A DNA stretch of 64,000 nucleotides from Halorubrum sp. DM2 (GCF_901686465.1 NZ_LR594487.1:62001-126000), one strand, 5' to 3'. Shown: positions 24,334 to 33,825, numbered from the stretch's first letter. A program made the numbers and translations. Notes: generated by a model from the letters alone, not told the origin.

Positions 24334-25611
24334 ATGCCCTCCCCCGGTCCGGTCGCCCGGCTGCGCGTGTTCGTCCGCGGTCGTCGCCCCCGAGCGCTCT
24401 CGGTCGCGGTCGCGAACCTGCTCCCGCTCGTCGGCGTCGTCGCGCTCGGCTGGAACGCGGCCGCGCTGATGACCCTCTACTGGTTCGAACTCGGGATCGC
24501 CTCCGGCTGGGCCCTCGTCCGCGCGCTGTTCGCCGGCCGGCCGTCCGAGATCGAACGCGGGGTGTTGATCTCCGGTCCGCTCGCGCAGCGTCGTGTCGGG
24601 CTGTCGATCCCGTGGACCGGCGTTCAGGTGCGCGTCTCCTCGCTGCTCGTCCTCCCGATCGCGACGCCGATCCTCGCGGTCGTCTGGGGGATCGTCGGCG
24701 CGCTCACGGTCGGCGTCGTCGTCGACGGCGGGTTAGCGCCCGAGGCGCTCGACACCGTGACGCTCGCGGTCATCGCCGTCTTCGTCGGCGAGGGGGCGAC
24801 GACGCTCGTCGAGTACTTCGGTCGCGGCGAGTACCGCGACCACAGCGCGCAGACGGCGATACGAGGGGTGTTCGCCCGCGGTGCGGCGATATTCCTCGGC
24901 GCGCTGTTCACCGTTACGGTCGTCGCCGCGGGGACCTTGGAGGACGACACACCGATATCCGCGCTCGATCCCGACGCGATCGGACTTCCGCTCCTGCTCG
25001 GCATCGTCGGGGTGAAGTTCGCCTTCGACCTCGCGAGCCTGTACGGCGACCGGCTGGCCGCGTTCGACGAGTCGTCGTCGCTCGAACTGGGGCTCTCGTA
25101 CGACCCGCCCCCGGCGGAGCCGATCGACGGTTCGGTCGCGGACCCGGTCCGAACGGTCCGGCAGCCCGTTCGCTCGCGGCTCGCCGGCGTGCCGGCCACC
25201 CTCCTCGCCCACCCGGGCCTGTGGTACGTCGCCGGGATCCCCGCGCTCGTCGCCGTGCTGTTCGCGATCGGCGGCGAGTGGGCGACCGTCGCCGTCCTCC
25301 TCGCGGCGGCCGTCGCGCTCCCGCTCGCCCTCGCCGCGATCGACCACGAACTCCGGTACGGACTCGTCGAGTACCGCGCCGGCGACGACGCCTTGGTCGC
25401 CCGCGACCGCCTGTTCGGCGTCGATCTGTGGCGCGTCGAGCCGTGGGACGAGACGGATCTCCGGGTAGAACGCGGTCGGCTCGACCGGCGGCTCGGCACC
25501 GAGACCGTCGTGATCGAACTCCGCGACGACGGGTACCGCATCCCGGAGCTCGCGGACCCCGACCCGATCCTCGACGTCTTCGACAGACGGCCGGACCGGC
25601 CGGACGAGTGA
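24334..25611 (+). CDS. DUF6498 membrane protein
   Basis: 425 aa. The N-terminal half has several membrane helices with the family-like NLLPLVGVVALGWNAAALMT and LYWFELGIASGW segments. Further helices occupy about residues 105-225, followed by KFAFDLASLYGDR, two more helices near 290-335, and a C-terminal soluble strand-rich domain (LVARDRLFGVDLWRVEPWDE). It resembles DUF6498 proteins; function unknown. A close paralogue lies at 31045-32244 with the same domain order and the same WRIEPWDE block. The TTTTAG near 24303 may be a TATA box. Confidence 0.78.
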   Translation: MPSPGPVARLRVFVRGRRPRALSVAVANLLPLVGVVALGWNAAALMTLYWFELGIASGWALVRALFAGRPSEIERGVLISGPLAQRRVGLSIPWTGVQVRVSSLLVLPIATPILAVVWGIVGALTVGVVVDGGLAPEALDTVTLAVIAVFVGEGATTLVEYFGRGEYRDHSAQTAIRGVFARGAAIFLGALFTVTVVAAGTLEDDTPISALDPDAIGLPLLLGIVGVKFAFDLASLYGDRLAAFDESSSLELGLSYDPPPAEPIDGSVADPVRTVRQPVRSRLAGVPATLLAHPGLWYVAGIPALVAVLFAIGGEWATVAVLLAAAVALPLALAAIDHELRYGLVEYRAGDDALVARDRLFGVDLWRVEPWDETDLRVERGRLDRRLGTETVVIELRDDGYRIPELADPDPILDVFDRRPDRPDE

Positions 25612-25617
25612 CCCCGA

Positions 25618-26154
25618 CTACCCCTCCCCGTCATCCGCGTCGTCGCGCCCGTACAGCGGGTGTGAGTCACCGACCAGCCGCTTGAAGACGAGGATGACGC
25701 CGGCGTGGAAGGCGACGAGGACCGTCACGCTCGCGACGATGATCGCCACCGATCGCGGCGTCGAGAGGAGGCCGAGCGAGACGATGAGCGTCGTCGCGCA
25801 CGCCGGAGGATGGACGGTTCCGGTCGCGATCATCGCCCAGCTGGTCGCCACGAGCGAGAGGGTGGCGGCCGCCGCGAGCCGGAACCCCTCAGGAGAGAAC
25901 GCGGGCGGCGTGGCGATGAGCGCGGGCCCGTCCGCGACGAACGTCCACGCCGCCAGCCCGGCGAGGCCGCCGATCAGGTGGCCGCCGACCACGCGGACGG
26001 CGCGCTCCCGCTCGCTCCGGCGGTCGAACGTGAGGACGAACGCGGACGGCCCGAGGCTCGGGAAGACGAACGGCTGGCCGGTCGCCCACGCGACGGTACC
26101 GAGGACGGTGAAAAGCAGGCCGGCGTACAGGCTCGTCCCGATCCGCCGGCACAT
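25618..26154 (-). CDS. HPP-family membrane protein
   Basis: 178 aa with about four or five membrane helices. The family motif FPSLGPSAFVL and the GGHLIGGLAGL and VHPPACATTLIVSLGLL segments are present (HPP is named for a conserved His-Pro-Pro). Relatives include nitrite/nitrate transport proteins of chloroplasts and bacteria, but the substrate here is unknown. The ATG at 26154 (MCRRIGTSLYAGLL) is preferred; a longer frame would extend to 26280 and overlap the divergent peptidase start. It converges with the DUF6498 gene with only 6 bp between stops. Confidence 0.82.
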   Translation of the reverse strand: MCRRIGTSLYAGLLFTVLGTVAWATGQPFVFPSLGPSAFVLTFDRRSERERAVRVVGGHLIGGLAGLAAWTFVADGPALIATPPAFSPEGFRLAAAATLSLVATSWAMIATGTVHPPACATTLIVSLGLLSTPRSVAIIVASVTVLVAFHAGVILVFKRLVGDSHPLYGRDDADDGEG

Positions 26155-26278
26155 TGCGAGCGCCTCGGGAGCCGACTCACAAAGCCCCGGCGGATCGGCG
26201 GTGTCGAACCGGACCGGCGGTATCGATCGCGATAGCCGAACCCGAACGCCTAATTGGGCCGGTCTCCCCCGTGATGAC

Positions 26279-27301
26279 ATGTTCGCGACGCTGCCGGACC
26301 TCCTCCGACTGCTCGTCGTTCCCGTGTTCGCGTGGGCGGCGATCCGGGACGTCCGGACCCGACGCCTCCCGAACCGGATGTGGCCGCCGCTTTACCTGTT
26401 CGGCGGGCTGCTTCTGGTCTGGGAGGCCGCCACCCTGTGGCCGTTCGCGGGGTTCGACGGGCGGATCTTCCTCGTCCGGGCCGCGATTAGCCTGCTGTTC
26501 GTCGCGCCGCTCGGCTACGCCTTCTGGTACCTCGGCGCGTTCGGCGGGGCCGACGCCAAGGCGATGATCGCGCTCGCGATCGCGTTCCCGACGTTCCCGG
26601 CCTACGAGGTCGGGACCCTCGTCTTCCCGCTCGTCGACACCGATCTCGGCGTGTTCTCGCTGACGATCCTCACGAACACGGTGTTGATCGGACTCGCCTA
26701 CCCGGTCGGTCTCGCGGTGCTCAACCTCGTCCGCGGCGAGGTCTCGTCGAACATGTTCCTCGCGCGTCCGGTCGCGACCGCGTCGCTGCCCGACAGACAC
26801 GGACGGCTGTTCGAGGACCCCGACGGACCGACGCGGGGCGGTCTCGACCTCGACGCGCTCCGGATGTACCTCCGCTGGCGCGGCCTCACGCTCGCGGACC
26901 TGCGCGACGACCCGGACGGGCTCCGCGACCCCGACTCGGTCGGCGAGACGTTCGACCCGACCGACGGCGGGACCCACGTCGGCCCGCGGACCGACGGGGG
27001 GCGCGCAGTCGACGACGCGGCCCCGGACGGCGGAACCGCGATCGACGAAACGGGCACGGACGACGAAACGGCCGCGGCCGACCCGTGGGCCGCCGAGCGC
27101 TTCCTCGACGACATCGATCACGGCGCGTACGGCACCGACGCCGCGACGCTCCGGGACGGGCTGGAGGTCGTCGCCGACGCGGACCGCGTGCTGGTCTCGC
27201 CCGGTATGCCGTTCGTCGTCCCGATGGCGGTCGGGCTCGTCGTCTCGCTCACGAACGGCGACGCGCTGTTCGCGCTTCTCGGCGCTGTCGGACTCGTCTG
27301 A
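26279..27301 (+). CDS. A24-family prepilin peptidase (PibD-like)
   Basis: 340 aa. About six membrane helices carry the two aspartates of aspartic prepilin peptidases: D in AAIRDVRTRRLPNRMW (about residue 23) and D in FGGADAKAM (about residue 97). These enzymes cut class III signal peptides of archaellins and adhesion pilins on the cytoplasmic face. The protein is longer than the catalytic core: a C-terminal soluble region (about 165-300) is acidic, and a last hydrophobic helix ends the chain. The pilin-like product at 3631-5925 is a candidate substrate. The ATG at 26279 is used because the frame upstream overlaps the HPP gene. Confidence 0.85.
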   Translation: MFATLPDLLRLLVVPVFAWAAIRDVRTRRLPNRMWPPLYLFGGLLLVWEAATLWPFAGFDGRIFLVRAAISLLFVAPLGYAFWYLGAFGGADAKAMIALAIAFPTFPAYEVGTLVFPLVDTDLGVFSLTILTNTVLIGLAYPVGLAVLNLVRGEVSSNMFLARPVATASLPDRHGRLFEDPDGPTRGGLDLDALRMYLRWRGLTLADLRDDPDGLRDPDSVGETFDPTDGGTHVGPRTDGGRAVDDAAPDGGTAIDETGTDDETAAADPWAAERFLDDIDHGAYGTDAATLRDGLEVVADADRVLVSPGMPFVVPMAVGLVVSLTNGDALFALLGAVGLV

Positions 27302-27339
27302 ATCCGCGACGAAAACCCGTTCCCTGACGGCGACTCGCC

Positions 27340-28956
27340 TCAGTTCTCGGCCCAGACGTCGGCGGCGGCGAGGACGCGCGTCCCGACCGGGCGCTTCACG
27401 AACTCCCCGAGGTCGCGGCCGATCAGGTCGCCGACGCCGCGCTGGGCAGCCACGTCGAGCAGGCGCTGGTCGACGGTCCCGTCGACGACGACCGCCTGAG
27501 GCGCGGTGTCGGCGGCGTCGAGCGCGTTGAACGCGTCGGCGGCGTCGACTTCGTCGAGGATGTCGAACTCCTCGCCGAGGAAGCGCGCGCGTCCGCTCTC
27601 ACCGTCGACGACCTCGCTGACGTGACCCGCGATCGATCGCGGTTCGTCGGCGGTCTCGTCGGCCTCGCCGGATCTGTCCGATTCGTCCGTCTCCGCGTCT
27701 CCGACCGACTCGGCGTCGACCTCGGTCGGCTCTGCGTCCGATTTGCCGACCGGCTCCACGTCGAGGTTGTCGTCCGTCACCGAGTCGGGTTCGGCGTCGG
27801 TCGCTGGGTCGGACTCGACGTCGGTCGCCGCGCCGCCGGCGGGTCCAGCGTCCGCGTCTGTGGACTGCCCGGGTTCGTCGCCGGATTCGGTCGGTTCCTC
27901 GCCGGACGCGTCGGGTTCGCCGCCGGATTCGGTCGGTTCCTCGTCGGACCCGTCGGGTTCGTTCGCCGGTTCGGTCGGTTCGTCCGTCTCGTCGACGCCC
28001 GGCAGATCGGGCGACTCTGGCGACGGACCGGGCGAATCGTCCGCCGCGGAGTCGCTCGGCACCGCGCCGCCGTCGCCGACGCGGGCGACCGATCCGGGGT
28101 CGTCGCCGTCAGCGATCTCCTCGTCGCTCGCGGCCGCCCGGAGGTCGGCGGCGTCCGCGAGGCTCGCGTACGGGACCTTCCCGCGGAGCGCCTCGAAGAC
28201 GGCGTCGCGGTCGAGGTCCTCGACGGACTCGCCGGGCGGCGCGAACGCGACGTAGTCGACCTCGCCGACCTGCCCGAGCTCGCGGAGGATGAGCTCCCCG
28301 CCGCGGTCGCCGTCGAGGAAGGCGGTGACGGTCCGGTCGGCGGTCAGGTCGGCGACCGCCTCGGGGACGTTCGTCCCCTCGACCGCGACGGCATTTTTGA
28401 TCCCGCAGTCGAGCAGCGTCAACACGTCGGCGCGGCCCTCGACGACGATGACCGCGTCGGAGTCGCCGACCCGCGGGCCGGCGGGGAGCCCCTCGTAGTC
28501 GACGATGCCCTCGACGCGGGCGGCGTCGCGGACCTCCTCTAACACGTCGCTGCTCGCGAGGCTCGTCTCCTCGAAGCCGCCGGCGACCAGCTCCTTGGCG
28601 CGCTCGACGACCTCGCGGCGCTTGGCCGCCCGCACGTCCTCGATGCTCGTCACCTCCACGGAGGCGTGACAGGGGCCGATACGGTCGATCGTCTCCAACG
28701 CGGCCGCCAGGATCGCGGTCTCGACCTTGTCGAGGCTGGAGGCGACGGTGACCTCGCCGAACGACTGCCCGTTCTCGGACTCGACGGCGACGTCGATCCG
28801 GCCGACGCGCGAGGACTCCTGGAGGTCCCTGAGGTCCAGCTCGTCGCCGAGCAGCCCCTCGGTCTGGCCGAACACCGCCCCGACGACATCGCTCCGCTCG
28901 ACGACGCCGTCGGCCGCGATGGTGGCGTGTATCAGGTATTTTTCTGTGTCTTTCAT
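27340..28956 (-). CDS. dnaG: DnaG-type primase with long acidic insertion
   Basis: 538 aa. Archaeal DnaG carries a Toprim domain (about residues 167-245) with the catalytic Glu173 in VIVVEGRADVL and the acidic FLDGDRGG. Archaeal DnaG associates with the exosome and may also prime DNA. The N-terminal region MKDTEKYLIHATIAADGVVE is typical. Between Toprim and the C-terminal DUF460-like tail (residues about 450-538) is an acidic low-complexity insertion of about 150 residues (about 300-450) with EEPTESGxEPD-type repeats. It makes this protein longer than most homologues. The ATG at 28956 is chosen on conservation. Confidence 0.93.
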   Translation of the reverse strand: MKDTEKYLIHATIAADGVVERSDVVGAVFGQTEGLLGDELDLRDLQESSRVGRIDVAVESENGQSFGEVTVASSLDKVETAILAAALETIDRIGPCHASVEVTSIEDVRAAKRREVVERAKELVAGGFEETSLASSDVLEEVRDAARVEGIVDYEGLPAGPRVGDSDAVIVVEGRADVLTLLDCGIKNAVAVEGTNVPEAVADLTADRTVTAFLDGDRGGELILRELGQVGEVDYVAFAPPGESVEDLDRDAVFEALRGKVPYASLADAADLRAAASDEEIADGDDPGSVARVGDGGAVPSDSAADDSPGPSPESPDLPGVDETDEPTEPANEPDGSDEEPTESGGEPDASGEEPTESGDEPGQSTDADAGPAGGAATDVESDPATDAEPDSVTDDNLDVEPVGKSDAEPTEVDAESVGDAETDESDRSGEADETADEPRSIAGHVSEVVDGESGRARFLGEEFDILDEVDAADAFNALDAADTAPQAVVVDGTVDQRLLDVAAQRGVGDLIGRDLGEFVKRPVGTRVLAAADVWAEN

Positions 28957-29133
28957 GATGTGTGAATTGTGATATCGGGCGGGAGAAGCCGCCCGCCTTA
29001 CGTTTCGTCCCTCGCGGAAAATAGCTATCGCCACGCCCCTCCGTCGACGGCTATTGAAGAAAATTTCTCTCCGATACGCATTTTCGAATCTATCCGATAG
29101 TTCTTAGTGTCTACGGAAACAGATTTATCGCAC

Positions 29134-29427
29134 ATGATGCGCTCACGGAGCGATCTCGTGTGGATACCGACGTTCGCGATACTCGTGGCGTTCGCGGTGC
29201 CGTGGCCCCTCTGGGGTGTCGACCGCGTCGTCGCGGGCCTGCCGGTGTGGATCTGGTGGCACGTGGCGTGGCTGGGGCTGTGTGCGGCGCTGTTCGCGCT
29301 GTTCGTCCGGAGCGGCGCGTGGGAGCGCGGGATGGGGCAGCGGTCGACGACGGACTCCGGCAGCGGAACCCCCGGAACCGCCAGCGGGACCGCGAAGACC
29401 GCCGACGCGGAGGGCGACCGCCGATGA
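29134..29427 (+). CDS. DUF3311 protein, symporter partner
   Basis: 97 aa. Two membrane helices (about residues 9-28 and 33-57) with the family-like PLWGVDRVVAGLPVWIWWHV and a polar C-terminal tail rich in Ser/Thr/Gly. DUF3311 genes typically sit just before a sodium:solute symporter gene, as here, with a four-base ATGA overlap. The product is likely a small accessory subunit of the transporter. Start choice: ATG 29134, with a second ATG three bases later; a GTG at 29107 would add nine residues. Confidence 0.82.
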   Translation: MMRSRSDLVWIPTFAILVAFAVPWPLWGVDRVVAGLPVWIWWHVAWLGLCAALFALFVRSGAWERGMGQRSTTDSGSGTPGTASGTAKTADAEGDRR

Positions 29428-30908
29428 CGCTCGGTCTCTCGCTCGGCGTCGTCGTCGGCTACCTCGTCGTCGCGCTCGCGCTCGGCCTCGTTGCGTACCG
29501 CGTCTCGGAGACGACCGCCGAGGACTACTACCTCGCGAGCCGGTCGATCGGGACGCTCGTACTGCTGTTCACGACCTTCGCCACCCTGCTTTCGGCGTTC
29601 ACCTTCTTCGGCGGCCCGAACCTCGCGTACGCCGCCGGACCCGAGTGGCTGGTGGTCATGGGAACGCTCGACGGCGTCCTGTTCGCCGTGCTGTGGTACG
29701 TGATCGGCTACAAGCAGTGGCTGATCGGCGCTCGCAACGGCTACGTGACGCTCGGCGAGATGCTCGGCGACCGGTTCGGCTCCGTCGGCCTGCGCGCGCT
29801 GGTCGCCAGCGTGAGCCTCCTGTGGCTGTTCCCGTACGTGATGCTCCAGCAGATGGGGGCCGGCGAGGCGCTCGTGGGACTCACCGACGGCGTCGTCCCC
29901 TACTGGGGCGGCGCGGCGCTCATCACGGCGTTCATGATCCTCTACGTCACCGTCGCCGGGCTCCGCGGCGTGGCGTGGACGGACACGCTTCAGGGGCTGT
30001 TCATGCTCTCCATCGTCTGGATCGCGGCGGCGTGGGTCCTCTCCGCGGTCGGCGGCGTCGGTGCCGCGACCGGCGCAATGTTAGCGGCCCGCCCCGAGTT
30101 CGGGAGCTTCGGCGGCGGGACGTACACGCCCGGGTTCATCATTTCGACGGCGATCACCATCGCGTTCGGGGTGACGATGTTCCCGCAGATCAACCAGCGG
30201 TTCTTCGTCGCGAAGTCGGCCGCGACGCTGAAGCGGTCGTTCGCGCTGTGGCCCGTGTTAGTCCTCCTACTCTTCCTCCCCGCGTTCATGCTCGGCGCGT
30301 GGGCGGCCGGGATGCCGATCGAGGTCCCCGAGGGCGCGAACGTGCTGCCGGTCGTGTTGAACGAGTACGCGCCGGCGTGGTTCGCCGCGCTGGTGATCGC
30401 GGGCGCGATGGCCGCGATGATGTCCTCGTCGGACTCGATGTTGTTATCCGGGTCGTCGTACTTCACCCGCGACCTGTACCGCCCGCTCGTCGACGCGGAC
30501 GCCTCCGAGCGGCGCGAGGCGTGGATCGCGCGGATCGGCGTGGCGGCGTTCGCGACGCTGGCGTTCGTCGCGAGCCTGTTCCGGCCGGGGACGCTGATCG
30601 AGGTCGGCGACACCGCCTTCTCCGGGTTCGCGCTGCTCGCGCTCCCCGTGATCTGCGCGCTCTACTGGCCGCGGACGACCCGCACGGGCATGGTCGCCGG
30701 GATCGCCGTCCCGCAGGCGGCGTACCTGCTCGTGGTGCTGTCCGCGGTCCTCCCGCTCGTCCCGACGCTGTCGCGCACCGTCTTCGGCGGCTGGGACGTC
30801 GCGCTCGGGCTGATGGTCCTCTCGGGCGCGCTCACGGTCGGCGTCTCGATCCTCTCCGCGCCGACGGAGGAGGGCGACGCCTCACGGTTCGCGGTCGCGG
30901 GCGACTAA
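29424..30908 (+). CDS. Sodium:solute symporter (SSS family)
   Basis: 494 aa with about 13 hydrophobic segments. Family signatures are visible: the N-terminal YYLASRSIGTLVLLFTTFAT (TM2 region), GLRGVAWTDTLQGLFMLSIV (TM6 region), MFPQINQRFFVAKS, and AMAAMMSSSDSMLLSGSSYF with the sodium-site serines in TM8. It takes up a solute with Na+ across the cytoplasmic membrane. The specific substrate (a carboxylate, proline or pantothenate type) cannot be told. Co-transcribed with the DUF3311 gene. Confidence 0.93.
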   Translation: MTLGLSLGVVVGYLVVALALGLVAYRVSETTAEDYYLASRSIGTLVLLFTTFATLLSAFTFFGGPNLAYAAGPEWLVVMGTLDGVLFAVLWYVIGYKQWLIGARNGYVTLGEMLGDRFGSVGLRALVASVSLLWLFPYVMLQQMGAGEALVGLTDGVVPYWGGAALITAFMILYVTVAGLRGVAWTDTLQGLFMLSIVWIAAAWVLSAVGGVGAATGAMLAARPEFGSFGGGTYTPGFIISTAITIAFGVTMFPQINQRFFVAKSAATLKRSFALWPVLVLLLFLPAFMLGAWAAGMPIEVPEGANVLPVVLNEYAPAWFAALVIAGAMAAMMSSSDSMLLSGSSYFTRDLYRPLVDADASERREAWIARIGVAAFATLAFVASLFRPGTLIEVGDTAFSGFALLALPVICALYWPRTTRTGMVAGIAVPQAAYLLVVLSAVLPLVPTLSRTVFGGWDVALGLMVLSGALTVGVSILSAPTEEGDASRFAVAGD

Positions 30909-31044
30909 CGCGGGCGGTCGACCGCGTTGCGGTCGCGGTTATTTATAAGCGCTCGTCGCTGTCGACGTGTCTGGTTATACCGGTCGTCGACGCCTCCCGG
31001 CCCGTACGTAGTCATTTTATGAGTGATCGCGACGAGCGTCCGGC

Positions 31045-32244
31045 GTGGTCGCCCTCCCGCGGTCGCCCGACGCCAGCCGGTCGGCAGCGGTCGCCGTCGG
31101 GATCGCGAACCTCCTCCCCCTCGTCGGCGTCGTCGCGCTCGGCTGGGACGCGACGACGCTCGTCACGGTCTACTGGTTCGAGCTGGGCGTGGTGGCGGCG
31201 TTCGCGGTCCTCCGCGGCGTCTTCGCCGGGCGTCCGAGCGGGTTCGACGCGAACGTGCTGGTGTTCGGCGCGATAGTCGAGAAGCGGCTCTCGGTTCCGG
31301 TCCCGCGGACCGGCGTTCGGGTCCACCTCTCCTCGCTGTTCTCTCTGGCAGTTCTCGTCCCGTTTCTCGCCGTGTTGTGGGCGGTCACCGGACCGATACT
31401 GCTGGCACTCGCCGGGGCCGAAGGCGTACGTCCCGAGACGGTCGGAACCGCCCTTCTCGCCGCGGTCGGGATAGCCGCCGCCGAGGCCCTCCGAACCGCG
31501 GTCGACTACTTCTATCGCGGGGGCTACCGCGACGAGAGCGCGGGGACTGCCCTCCGGGGAGTCCTCCTCCGGATGGCGACGCTCCTGCTCGTCGGGTTCT
31601 TCGTCGTCCCACTCGTCGCGGCAGCCGTCGCCGACGACGCCGACGTCCCAATCGGCGAGGTCGCGGAGCCGACGACGTTCGGTCCGATCGTCCTCGGGCT
31701 CGCCGTGCTCGTCAAGTTCGCGTTCGATCTCGCGGCCCTGTACGGCGACCGGCTGGTCGTGTTCGACGAGTCGACGGATTACGACCTCGGATGGGCGTAC
31801 GACCTGCCCGCCCGCGAACGGGACCTCGATCCGGTGCCGGATCCCGACCGCCGACTTCGACCGACCGGAATCGGCCGCGTCCTCGGCCATCCGCTCGCCG
31901 GGATACGACGACCGGGCGGCTGGCTCCTCGCGGCGTTCCTCGCGACTGCGACGCTTCTAGCCGGGATTTCGGGCGCGACCCTGCTCGCCGTCGGACTCGC
32001 CCTGCTCGCGGTCACGGCCCCGGTGACCGCTCCTGCGTTCGACTCGCTGATCCGGTACGGCCCGCTGGAGTACCGGATCGACGACGAGGATCCCTCGATC
32101 GTCGCGTACGACCGACTGTTCGGCGGGGTACTGTGGCGGATCGAGCCGTGGGACGAGGAGGGCCTCCGCGTCGAGCGCGACCGGATCGACCGCCTGACGG
32201 CTACCCGGTCCGTCGTCGTCGAGCTCCGCGACCGGGAGGTCTGA
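31045..32244 (+). CDS. DUF6498 membrane protein, paralogue of 24334-25611
   Basis: 399 aa from GTG 31045. The sequence runs parallel to the paralogue at 24334: IANLLPLVGVVALGWDATTL, VYWFELGVVAAF, GVRVHLSSLFSL, KFAFDLAALYGDRLVVFDES and the C-terminal LFGGVLWRIEPWDEEGLRVE. Several membrane helices in the first half, two near residues 285-325, then a soluble C-terminal domain. The N-terminus is uncertain: an ATG at 31020 opens a different frame that would fuse naturally to this one after a one-base shift near 31045. A clear TATA (TTATTTATAAG) lies at 30939-30949. Confidence 0.75.
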   Translation: MVALPRSPDASRSAAVAVGIANLLPLVGVVALGWDATTLVTVYWFELGVVAAFAVLRGVFAGRPSGFDANVLVFGAIVEKRLSVPVPRTGVRVHLSSLFSLAVLVPFLAVLWAVTGPILLALAGAEGVRPETVGTALLAAVGIAAAEALRTAVDYFYRGGYRDESAGTALRGVLLRMATLLLVGFFVVPLVAAAVADDADVPIGEVAEPTTFGPIVLGLAVLVKFAFDLAALYGDRLVVFDESTDYDLGWAYDLPARERDLDPVPDPDRRLRPTGIGRVLGHPLAGIRRPGGWLLAAFLATATLLAGISGATLLAVGLALLAVTAPVTAPAFDSLIRYGPLEYRIDDEDPSIVAYDRLFGGVLWRIEPWDEEGLRVERDRIDRLTATRSVVVELRDREV

Positions 32245-32404
32245 CTCCCAAGACTGGCAGATCCGGGGCCGGTTCTCGACGTCTTCGATCGACGGGCGGA
32301 GCGACCGGACGATGGGTCCTGAGCGGGGGCCCTCCGCGTGTCCGTCGTTCCCGTCTCGGTGGGGTCGTCGAAAGGCAAATGCTCGTCTACCACCCAACAG
32401 GAGT

Positions 32405-33277
32405 ATGAACGAGCCCGGAACCGAGGGCGTGCTGTTGGATCAGGAGACGCTCCACGACCGACTGGACGAGGCCCCGGGCTGGCTGCGGGAGCACTACCGC
32501 ACCTTCCGGGAGTCGATGCTCGGCGAGCGCGACGGGTCGCCGTTCCCCTGCTACTTCGGCATCGAGGTCGAGCGAGAGGGTGACCTCCTGTACGCCGCCT
32601 GCGAGTCGACGACGGACCCGGCCGCCCTCCTCCGGCTGCGAGACACGCTCCTCGAATACCTCGCCACCTACGGGGACCACGCCGACCGCGCGCCGCTCGC
32701 GGTGTTCTTCAACCCGCCCGACGACGACCGCAGCGAGGCGCACTACCACGAGCGGCTCTGGCACGTGCTGGAGTTCCTCCACGTCCACGACCCGGAGCCG
32801 TGGCCCGAGGACATTCCCACCGATCCGGACACCCCGCGCTGGGAGTTCTGCTTCGGCGGCGAGGCGCTGTTCCCGACCTCCCGCGCCCCCTTCTACGACG
32901 ACCGGAAGAGCCGGTACTCGCCGGTCGGGCTAGAGATCACCTTCCAGCCGCGGGCCGTCTTCGAGGGGATCACGGCCGACACCGAGGCGGGCGAGCGCGC
33001 CCGCGAGACCATCCGCGATCGCATGGGCGAGTACGACGGCGTCTGCCCCCACGCCGACCTCGGTGACTGGGGGGCCGAGGGCGACCGCGAGTGGAAGCAG
33101 TACCTGTTCCGCGAGGACGCCGATGCGGCCCCGGACGAATGCCCCCTCGACCCGACCCGCGACCACCCGAAAGCGCCGGAACCGCTGCTCGAACCCGGCG
33201 CGTGGCGTCGGCTCGCGGGCGACGCCGACGCGGTCGACCGCGACGCCTCCTTCACCGCGGGACTCGGCGATGACTGA
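32405..33277 (+). CDS. YqcI/YcgG-family protein (GntA-like)
   Basis: 290 aa, soluble. The family pattern is visible: [20 protein letters not shown] near residues 45-64, [17 protein letters not shown] near 118-135, [20 protein letters not shown] near 147-166 and FQPRAVFEG near 184. Members of this family include heme-dependent N-hydroxylases acting on guanidino groups (GntA of guanitoxin and DcsA of D-cycloserine biosynthesis). A similar chemistry here is possible but not shown. The following isochorismatase-like gene overlaps by 8 bp, so the two are co-transcribed. Confidence 0.82.
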   Translation: MNEPGTEGVLLDQETLHDRLDEAPGWLREHYRTFRESMLGERDGSPFPCYFGIEVEREGDLLYAACESTTDPAALLRLRDTLLEYLATYGDHADRAPLAVFFNPPDDDRSEAHYHERLWHVLEFLHVHDPEPWPEDIPTDPDTPRWEFCFGGEALFPTSRAPFYDDRKSRYSPVGLEITFQPRAVFEGITADTEAGERARETIRDRMGEYDGVCPHADLGDWGAEGDREWKQYLFREDADAAPDECPLDPTRDHPKAPEPLLEPGAWRRLAGDADAVDRDASFTAGLGDD

Positions 33278-33821
33278 CGACGCCGTCCTCCTCCTCGTCG
33301 ACTTCCAGACCGGCTTCGACGGACCGGGCTGGGGCGAGCGCAACAACCCCGACGCCGAGGCGGTCGCGGCCGCGCTCCTCGACCGCTGGCGCGAGGCGGG
33401 CCGGCCCGTCGCGCACGTCCGCCACGCCTCGACCGAGCCGGGGTCGCCGCTGCGGGCGGACACCCCCGGCTTCGCGTGGAAGCCCGAGACGGCCCCCGCC
33501 GACGGCGAGCCGACCTTCGAGAAGTCGGTCAACGGGGCGTTCCTCGACTCCGGACTCGACGCGTGGCTCCGCGAGGCGGGTCACGAGTCGCTCGTCGTCT
33601 GCGGGCTGACAACCGACCACTGCGTCTCGACCACGACGCGCGAGGCCGAGAACCGCGGCTACGACGTTTGGGTCGTCGCCGACGCGACCGCGACGCACGC
33701 CCGCGACGCGCCCGACGGCGAGCGGATCGACCCGGAGACCTCCCACCGCGTCGCGCTCGCGCACCTGAACGGCGAGTTCGCGACGGTCGTCGAGAGCGGC
33801 GACCTGCTCGGGGAGCGCTGA
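33270..33821 (+). CDS. Isochorismatase-family cysteine hydrolase
   Basis: 183 aa. The catalytic triad of the family can be placed: Asp11 ([10 protein letters not shown]), Lys85 ([10 protein letters not shown]) and Cys118 ([17 protein letters not shown]). These enzymes hydrolyse small amides or vinyl ethers (nicotinamide, carbamoyl groups, isochorismate). The substrate is not predictable from sequence. Its start lies 8 bp inside the end of the YqcI/YcgG-like gene, which points to a shared pathway in which the oxygenase product may be hydrolysed. It converges with the MATE gene. Confidence 0.9.
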   Translation: MTDDAVLLLVDFQTGFDGPGWGERNNPDAEAVAAALLDRWREAGRPVAHVRHASTEPGSPLRADTPGFAWKPETAPADGEPTFEKSVNGAFLDSGLDAWLREAGHESLVVCGLTTDHCVSTTTREAENRGYDVWVVADATATHARDAPDGERIDPETSHRVALAHLNGEFATVVESGDLLGER

Positions 33822-33825
33822 CCGC

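Noticed and set aside
29216-31276. 686-aa arginine-rich frame over the symporter
   Set aside because: Composition is typical of a GC-rich shadow frame, basic in a halophile. The symporter frame has all family motifs.
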